From: Trichostrongylus colubriformis
Lineage: Eukaryota > Nematoda > Chromadorea > Rhabditida > Trichostrongylidae
Direction: 5' to 3'
NCBI GenBank assembly: GCA_963978905.1
Contig: OZ022259.1
Span: forward strand, 44,348,727-44,412,726
DNA: 64,000 nt
In this document: one piece after another, positions 56,651 through 64,000 of the stretch
Position numbering within the stretch: position 1 is the stretch's first letter
Layout of the letters: each line of letters starts with the position of its first letter
Position numbers and translations under genes: made by a program
The notes under the pieces: generated by a model
What the model was told of the DNA's origin: nothing
The model's input: the letters and a program-made list of their open reading frames with translations, nothing else
The model's database searches: none

Positions 56651-57900
56651 TCCGTCATAGGCGAGGTGCTTAATTAGGAGCACGTTTATTTTTTGTGAGA
56701 TGAATTTTTTGCGACTTTCTCTCTCTTCTTTCAAAATCGCTTACGTGACTGAAAGAATTGATCGCTCTGCTGCTATGGCACGACTGACTTCGATAAATAA
56801 TATGCTAGGTTGAAAACCCGTTACAACCCAAATTGCGTATGAAGGATAAGCTTCGATTCTTATATCACATTGCTCGGTCCCATTTTGGCATGCGCCACAC
56901 GCTTTTTTTCCGTTTATAATCGTTGTCACATTTTAATGAAACTTGAGCCATCCAGTGGTCTGCAAAGACACAATGGAAAGTGACTATTTTCATCCTACGA
57001 AACATCACCCCAATAGGATAGAAGCTCAGTCTCTGTTCAGGAAACCTTAGTCCTGTGTTCGGTTCCAGACCATAGAAGCAGAACGATTTTTTACTCCATC
57101 ACCATGATCAGGTTCTTTGTAATGCAGGTGTAGCAAACAAATAAGTGATTTCCTCATAGTTCCAGTGCATTTTACTTTAAGTGCCACACCTTTTTGAAAG
57201 TTCTGTCCATCCATTTGTTCTCCTTTACTTCATCTTTGAATGCAGTTATAATCTCCCTAGCCATTTCTTCAGCCATTGGCCTTAGGATCTAAAGGAATGA
57301 TGTTTGGTGATGTAATATTAACGAGTTACTGTAAAAGCTACGGCAGTGGCACTGCGAACTTAATCCCACATCTGATGTTGACGCTTCGAGTTTTAGCTAC
57401 TACACTATCTAGGGTACTCATAAATTAGTTGCTGCTAGATGTACTCATTCATGACCCATAATGCTTTCGTAGAATGAGGAAGTGCTCCATGCATCCAAGG
57501 AACGCTCAACGCTGAGGCATCGAAAACATAAGGCTCACCTCGGTAGGCTTAGACCGTGCGTACATGGCTAGCAAAGCTACTGGGTAAAAGTCGTATGTCT
57601 TAGCAAAACATGTTTCACGTCTAGTCAGTTTCACTGGTGAGTCGTTGATACCAATGAACCACTGAAATTCATACTGACAGCAAACGCTTTGATGTGACCG
57701 ATCCCTTCTAGTTAGGTTTGGAATTAGTGATGGTGTTTGCTCAGATTCAAGTGATTAATAGCTGGTGAGCATTCAAATTATGTGATGAAGCGATCATTCA
57801 AAAATATGCGATTTTTGATTTTTGAACGTGCCTTTGGTAGCCCTCCACAAATCCCTTTTCAATTTTGCTATTACTATAGCGAGCAATCTTCAGTGACATA
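56651..57900. other. No gene assigned
   Basis: The minus ORF 56929-56741 contains a protein-like Cys stretch (ACGACQNGTEQCDIRIEAYP) and ends at a GTAAGC donor-like site at 56741-56736. No acceptor or neighbouring exon was found. The rest shows no structure. Confidence 0.3.
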
Positions 57901-57904
57901 TTAG

Positions 57905-58440
57905 GTCGTTCAGAGAGTTCTTGCAGTTCTGGACTTCATATTTCGAATGCACACATCTCGATCATAGAAAATTTTATCAAGAAATACAAGAACCAGCAGA
58001 TTTTGCCAATAAGACTGTTCCTCTCGACTCCCGAAGAAAGCTGTCCAGATGCTCAAAGGAGTGGTAATCGGTGGTGACAGGTCGGAGTACGATGGATACC
58101 GCATAATCTCGTAGCCCCGCTCATTCAACTTTCAGGGTTGTTTGTGCGAGACAGGGTTGTGCGATATCGTGAAGAGAGATGGGTTCTCCCTATTAGCCAA
58201 TACTGAGCCCATGATCTGCAGTTTGCAATGCCTTGCAATACAATGCAATGCATTGCAAGAGCGCCTCACAGTACTTTGCAGTCGTAGTGCCGGGGTCTAT
58301 GAAAGTATGGTAGACTACAACATCGTTACCATGCTGACTGAGTTTTGTCCAACCAATGTCCAGATCGTCCCCGATTGTCGCCCAGAACCCGGTCTTCATC
58401 ATATGTCACGATGCGTTTAAAGGAATCGTGCGCAGGGATC
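57905..58440 (-). pseudogene. mariner transposase remnant, second lineage
   Basis: Minus reading in mixed frames: VVVYHTFIDPGTTTAKYC near 58300, PISLHDIAQPCLAQTTLK near 58170 (the second catalytic Asp box, usually HDNARPH), NERGYEIMRYPSYSD near 58110, then LSPTDYHSFEHLDSFLRES, the third catalytic box. Spacing between the two Asp is 33, one short of D34D because the Pro of YSPD is missing. The residues differ clearly from the mariner at 30.4 kb, so this is another subfamily. The N-terminal half is missing. Confidence 0.65.
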
Positions 58441-59784
58441 GTGTACAGAGATTCGGGTTCTTTTTTATCTTTTATTTCTTTTTATATATTTACATAGGTT
58501 GTATTTGCCCACTAAGAGGCGCATGCAAAGTTTCGAGGAAAAAAGGGAATCGGGCTGAGATATAGCCTTCTCAGTGACACGGCGGGGTAGGCGGTCGAGG
58601 GGGCGCGGCCGCGAGCGCTCTAGGAGCAAAGAGACGTGTTCAATGACGCAGAGTGAGAAGCAAATCAACAATGAGCGCAAAATTCGAATTGCACTCTATC
58701 AGCTGACGGCTGTTCATATTGTTCGGCAGAAGTTCGGAGGAATTGCTCTTGTTCTGGTTTCTCGATTTGTACTCCAGAACAAAGGGGATTTCTTTGCATT
58801 TTAGTGTATCTTATCATGAAGTTTAAAGGGGAGTGGTTTCGAGGGAAATCGTGATCATCTAATTCCCGTGGACAATTCTTCAAGAAATTCGCTTGTGAGC
58901 CGGAAAAGGATTTATGAGGAATGATGTGGAGCTATGGTTTGTTCATTTTCTCTAACGACATTAGAAGTATTCAAAATCCTTTCTAGGTCAACATTGCAAT
59001 GTTTTGGTTGAGCGAGAAGCGAGCTTAAATATGGCGTAGGTAGCTCTAAGAAGAACCAAGTAATAATCCAGAATGTAACACACTCAAAACCGCAGTAATT
59101 TACCGAACGACTCAATAGTTTAGGCTACTACATATTATAAAGTAGCGCACCAATTATAATGAACGGCAGCTTGACAACATCTGATAAAGGTTTCAGTTTG
59201 GTCTTCATGTCGACTCTTCCATTATCTTGAAGTTGGAAAAACCATCAGTCATTATTTCCAGCTGCTTCCCCTGCCGGACAAATCAAAAATCCTGCCACAG
59301 CTCGATAGCTTAGGTCGGGAGAGGGGCTTGGCTAATCCAATCAAAGCAATTGAATTGCTGGAACAATTCTTACACGGCGGAGGCCCAGGAGGAAGCTTGT
59401 ACTGTAAAATTTACATGACTACGGACACGTGACATTCTTGCCAGTGTTTTGCATGCGTTCATGACACAACAATCCCTTCAATGTGAAGCCACTTTTTGAG
59501 AGGAAAGTGCGTTCCGAGCCATACCCTGCCCTATTTTGAGGATCGAATGATACTCCTTGTAAGGTCGTAGACACTCAACATTGATCACTACATGACTCCT
59601 CTGCCACCTTTTGTTGTTTTAGAACAGTAAAATATCCAACTATTTCCTCTCACGCTGCTCAGGACCGCACAAATAACTGTTTTCAGTATGCATGGTGCAG
59701 CAAAATCTGACAATGGATTACCATACTTGCTTAACCCTGCCATACTAAGCTGGGAAGTGTTCCAAGTTCCCACAGAACTCAAAC
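58441..59784. other. No gene recognised
   Basis: A GC-rich patch at 58576-58620 contains GCGGCCGC and gives a short Arg-rich ORF (58574-58804) without known domain. Other ORFs (58665-58883, 58912-59115, 59588-59782) are featureless. Confidence 0.35.
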
Positions 59785-59975
59785 TGTGAAGTAGGTGTAG
59801 CGATAGAGTCTCGAATGCTGATCAAAGATACGAACGCTAAAATTGTAAAATGCGTTCACGAAGCAAGTTTGGTGGGGTTAAGGTCTACGTGAGATACCTC
59901 GTTGCGGATCACCTTGTCGTCAAAGGGCTCTACCCTGTCAGCACCAGTTGGAATGGCTTAGTGGTAGTGCCCGTT
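59785..59975 (+). repeat. Diverged fragment of the 52.4-kb foldback MITE
   Basis: CGATAGAGTCTCGAATGCTG, then a CATTCTG-equivalent region, GGGGTTAAGGTCTACGTGAG and ACCTCGTTG parallel the left arm at 52399-52490 in order. Only one arm is present. Confidence 0.5.
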
Positions 59976-61084
59976 CTCGAAAGTGAGATATTTGCTCAAA
60001 TTGATGCATAGATTTTTGGATATTATGGTTGATCCTTGATAAGTCCTTGATAACCTCTATCCCAATTTTCAATGTTTCTTAGTAATGACACCTGATCACA
60101 ACCACCATGTATGCTTCAGTGTTTTTGAGACTGACCATTACTGCATTGCTTTGTATTCTCAACATCGGTAGTAAAAGGTGTTTCATACTGCCACTTTTGA
60201 TATTTTACATGCATCAGCATCACAATACACCTTTAAAAATCTTATCCTTGTTTCCAACGTGCCAGATTGCTACTGACTATCAGTACTGAGCACATTTGTT
60301 AATACAGCGTGCTTGGGTGCCGGAATTTTAATATTTTATCAGTAAAAAATTATAATATCTTGTTCCTTTGCTGAATACTATTATTTTGGTTAGAAGTGGC
60401 GAGAATTACTTGAGAATACCATAGTTTTTTAAGAAATAAATGATGTACAAATGATTTTGTATTTACCCTACTTATATTTTTTCTATCACATGCGCTCCAC
60501 TTAGCGACAAGAAAATCCTAAAACTTGTAGGAAAAACTACCAGAGCATAGATAGCAAGCAAGTCGATAGCGAAGGCCGTACGTGACAAGCTCAAAAGAGA
60601 AGCAGTCACTGTTTGCTGCTTTTGCTGAGCACTGCGCTTCAATTCCCTAGGGTACTCACGAAACACGAGCATCACATACAGTCTGAAGGTTGAAGCTTGA
60701 CACACATCCTATGGGCACCAACACCCAAGCATGTGGATTGCCAAACTCGCTGAAACTTTCAGTCAAGGACGGTCTGATGAAGGTATCAAGAAAGTACCAG
60801 CAATCAAAAAAGATATGCAGATGTTTTCTAATTATGATGCGCGTGAAATGTTCAAGTAAGTCTCTGCAGGTGTTTTTTCTGTTGCATAATATTATGGATA
60901 CAAAATTTATGTAACGGACTGGTTAGGTCAGGTGAATGTTCTTGGCACGCATGGTGGTTATGATCAGGCGATTTTGCAGAAAACATCAAAAGTTGTAACA
61001 GGAATCCCACAACGTTGAAATACAATAAGAAAACAGGTTACTCAACAAGTCCTACGCGTTCGATCATTAACCCATGATGATTCT
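59976..61084. other. No feature recognised
   Basis: AT-rich sequence with short ORFs (60107-60289, 60472-60705, 60690-60914), no domains or repeats. Confidence 0.35.
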
Positions 61085-61327
61085 AGGAATTTTATATTTA
61101 TATCCCATAGAACCGCCCCTAACCCCGTTACCTCAAAGCCTTGGGGTGGTATAAACTCATTCAAAGTTGCTTCCCGTTGTTGCCGGAACAACGACGTGTC
61201 GAGTGAGGCTAAAAACGGCCCCCTCTTGGACGAGTCCACTTCCGGCAGAGGTACTACTGCCAGATTTGACTAGGCGGTGAGGGGTTTGTCCAATGGATAA
61301 AGTTCGAAAAACAGTACCCTTAGTTCC

Positions 61328-62151
61328 GTGCGGCCACCGCCCCTCCTAGCAGAAGGGGCAACGGTAGAGGGGGAGAAATCTGACGGCAAGCGATCTTCCA
61401 GACTGTTAAATATCGGCACTATTAACACTCGAGGCCTAAACAGCGGTGCCAGGATTGACCAACTAAATTTTGAGTTGGACAGATGTGCGATCAACGTGGC
61501 ATGCATCCAGGAGACGCGAAGAAGAAGCGGGTAGATGGAGATGGTGTACAGGTTACGAAATCGTACTTGGAGACGGTTGAAGAGAAGGCAGAGTTGACGC
61601 CGTCGGCTTCATCGTTTCACCGCAACTGGCAGCTCGTGTTGCATACTGTGAAGTCCTTTCGGAGAGGATCGCAGTGCTTGTGCTCAAAATGGGCAAAACG
61701 GCAACGCTGAAGATTCTGTCTGTGTATGCGCCCACGTGCGTCTATAGCGATGACCCTGTCGAGGAGTTCTACGACACCCTTGAAAGAGCAGTCAGCACCC
61801 ACCAAAAGGAAACTACGGTGTCTGCTGGCGATTTTAGCGCTCATTTGGGCGTCAGTGAGCCTGGCGAGAGCTTTGTGGTTCCCTATGGGAGACCTGGAAG
61901 GAATTTTCGTGGTGAAGCCCTGGCCTTATTCGCTTAACAATGTCGACTATGGGTGGCGAACTCATTTTACGGAAAACTCGGGGACGCCGATGGAGTGGCA
62001 TACTCCTAACAGACAAGCGTTTCATGAGAACGATTTTATTATGACAAACTGCCTGCTCCTGTGGCACAACGTTTCAGTCATCGGAGAATCGCATTTTAAC
62101 ATCGGTTCTGATCATCGTTTAGTCCGAGTGACCATTGCGATGAATCTCTAG
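61328..62151 (+). pseudogene. RTE endonuclease, second lineage, frameshifted
   Basis: LLNIGTINTRGLNSGARIDQ, then NVACIQETRRRSG with the catalytic QETR glutamate (61328-61534), stop. A second frame follows with VLVLKMGKTATLKILSVYAP (61674-61937) and SAGDFSAHLGVSE, where GDFNAH has become GDFSAH. A third frame runs to 62151 with FIMTNCLLLW, then IGSDHRLVRVTIAM, holding the SDH box. Order and spacing fit an AP-like endonuclease. Inactive. Confidence 0.75.
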
Positions 62152-62358
62152 AAGGAAAGGAGACGGCTAGCTGCAAGTCACTCACGGAGATCTCGATTCA
62201 CGTTGTGTGGGAATACGTTGAGAACGCTCGTTACCACGACAGACTTCTCCGGTGGTTTTGGAGACATTCAATATAGATAAAGGAAGATGATCTCTTCCAT
62301 CCAAACGGTTGTTGAGGCTGCCTCAGAGCGCGTTCTAACAAACGACGCCAGCGGCTGA

Positions 62359-63998
62359 GTGTCGAGACTCTACGGATGCTGGCCACCGAAAGAATCTGAT
62401 AAGTTCTCTCGACCCAGTGGCTCGTACGGTGCTGGGCAAGGTCATTCGCTCCAAAGTGGACAGCGACTATCGCAAATACGTTGTACGAAGAGCAAGGGAA
62501 GCAGCGCAAATATCGCTCAGCATCAAAAAATCTTCATTAGCACTCGCCTCAAGACTACTTCTCCTGAGTATTTGACAAGAACGAACGGCTCTGTTGCTCG
62601 AGGTCGCAAGGACATGGAGGAGGAGATACGAAGTTTCTTCCAGGGTCTATTCTCCATCAAAGTGCAGGTTCAGCCGTGTGCTATCTCATATGATGACGCA
62701 GCTGAAAGGGGGGACTGGCGAGTTTTGGAGCTGGAAGTGGCCCATGCTATTCAACAGACAAAGAAAGGAAGACCACCTGGACCAGACCACATGCGAGCAG
62801 AGCACTTTAAGTGTTTGGGGAAGTTCCTCACTCGTGCTCTCGCTGATATATTCACGAAAATCCTCGCGACGGGAACGGTTTCACGAGACCGGGTCGGACT
62901 TAACACCATATTGGTACACAAAAAGAGACCGCTTGATGTCTTGGCCAGTTATCGCCCGATGGCTCTTCTATCTGTAGTGCTCAAGCTTTTTTCTCCTCTC
63001 ATTCTCGATCGCATGCGTCGCACTCTTACTATGAACACGTGCCGAGAGCAAGCCGGTTTTCGTGAAGGATATTCATCCGCGTCGTTTCGCAACTCACGGA
63101 ACACTGTAGAGAGTACCGGCTCCCGTTATGCTTCCTCCTTATCGATTTCAAGAAAGCATCTGACACGATCGAACATCAGGCGGTGATTAATGCTCTCACT
63201 ACGTTCGGAGTTCCTCAGCGATACATTGACGTAATGCGCCAGTGCAACACGGGCTACTTCACTGATATCAAGTTGCTGAATAGTCCGGTTCGTGTTGGAA
63301 TTCAACGAGGAGAGCCGCAAGGCGAAGTCATTTCTCCGAAACTGTTCTCCGCTGCTCTCGAGCTCGTAATGCGAAACGTTGAGCTACCTTGCGGCATGGA
63401 ATAGATGGTGAGAAGCCCCCAGTATCTGCTTTTTGCGGAGGACATCATCTATATCGGTACTAAGCCGTGTGCTCTCGAGGTTGAGAATTCTCTGCGAAGC
63501 CGTTCGTCTTACCGAGCTCCAAATCCATTCAGGCAAAACTCAGTGGATGAAGAACAGTTCCGTGGAGGATTACACTTTGCACCTGGAGGGCTCTGTGATC
63601 GAAGAAATCTCCTCGCACGTCTATCTCAGTCAGGCAATCACCATGGATAATGACCTCACAGCCGAGACCAGCCGGCGCCGTAAAGCAGGCTGGGCCGCGT
63701 TCAACAAGTATCGTGATGTTCTTACCGACAAGCGGCTAGACGGTCAGATCCGAGGACAAGTGTTTAATAGCCATGTCCTCCCAGCGCTAGTCTACAGATG
63801 CGAGACATCGAATACTACTCGGGCTGAGGAGGACAGGCTAGCAGTGATGCAAAGGGTTATGGATCGGATTATATGTGATAAGTCGATTATGCAAAAAATT
63901 CCGAGTCGCGAGATCCGGAGGCGAACCTGTGTTGGAGACGTGATTGAAACCATATACGATTCGAAGAAGCGTTGGGCCAGCCATGTTGCTCGCCTCAT
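62359..63998 (+). pseudogene. RTE reverse transcriptase, second lineage, frameshifted
   Basis: Frame 62359-63186: ARGRKDMEEEIRSFFQGLFS, QTKKGRPPGPDHMRAEHFK, VLASYRPMALLSVVLKLF and CREQAGFREGYSSAS, then a frameshift. Around 63120-63180 a second frame gives the motif A region (IDFKKASDTIEHQAV, with Ser for Phe partner). 63183-63404: GVPQRYIDVMRQC, RGEPQGEVISPKLFSAALEL (motif B), stop. 63405 onward: YLLFAEDIIYIG, where FADD has become FAED. The C-terminal domain to the edge: ETSRRRKAGWAAFNKYRDVL, VLPALVYRCETSNTT, SREIRRRTCVGDVIETIYD. Dead copy; 3' end outside the window. Confidence 0.8.
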
Positions 63999-64000
63999 AG

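Larger units (their letters stand above)
61085..64000 (+). mobile_element. RTE-type LINE, second lineage, 3' end beyond window
   Basis: 5' region at about 61085-61330 (with CGTTGTT/AACAACG hairpin at 61177-61195), endonuclease 61328-62151, RT and C-terminal domain from about 62380 to the window edge. Motif wording differs from the element at 44-47 kb, so the two are separate RTE subfamilies. Multiple frameshifts. Confidence 0.8.

Noticed and set aside
58216..58260. TGCAATGC-rich stretch as a regulatory site cluster
   Set aside because: It looks like local slippage inside the decayed mariner reading.

Overview
The window looks like gene-poor nuclear DNA of a parasitic clade V nematode, most likely a hookworm-type strongylid. 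The reasons are the RTE, CR1 and Penelope retroelement proteins, which resemble hookworm families as I remember them, the mariner/Tc1 remnants, short introns ending in TTTCAG/TTTCTAG, and the balance of repeats. Species is inference; no bacterial-style genes or operons are visible.

Left 10.2 kb: one giant minus-strand tandem array of a 69-bp (23-codon) repeat, about 147 units, running off the left edge. The encoded repeat matches the STPR (one-score-and-three-amino-acid peptide repeat) type. The reading starts cleanly at 10220 with diverged units. It then enters a homogenised array with higher-order units, including two adjacent, apparently near-identical 2,828-bp blocks, whose reading frame is cut by recurrent in-frame stops and three 1-bp deletions.

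11.9-28 kb: nested repeats. The commonest is a non-autonomous Helitron-like family (at least 8 copies across the window). It starts with TC after a host A. Its 3' end is a CGCACAG/CTGTGCG hairpin followed after a short spacer by CTGG and a host T. Inside it carries a GT microsatellite and minisatellite units of about 147 bp. One copy is interrupted in its AC tract by a GC-rich tandem duplication and is flanked by inverted copies of another repeat. A dead CR1-like LINE lies at 16.7-20.1 kb.

29-47 kb: a Tc1 remnant, a small MITE, a near-complete but dead mariner with TA duplications, an inverted pair of Penelope-like element fragments with hammerhead ribozyme motifs, an RTE fragment, a 0.6-kb snapback element made of two divergent tRNA-like genes with a 13-bp target duplication, and an almost full-length RTE retrotransposon.

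47-64 kb: the best host-gene candidate (3' exons of an unidentified minus-strand gene at 49.2-49.9 kb, with splice sites, matching phases and AATAAA), more Helitron-like copies, two palindromic TA-flanked foldback elements, a second mariner lineage, and a second RTE lineage that runs off the right edge. Most coding signal in this window therefore belongs to mobile elements, nearly all of them inactivated.
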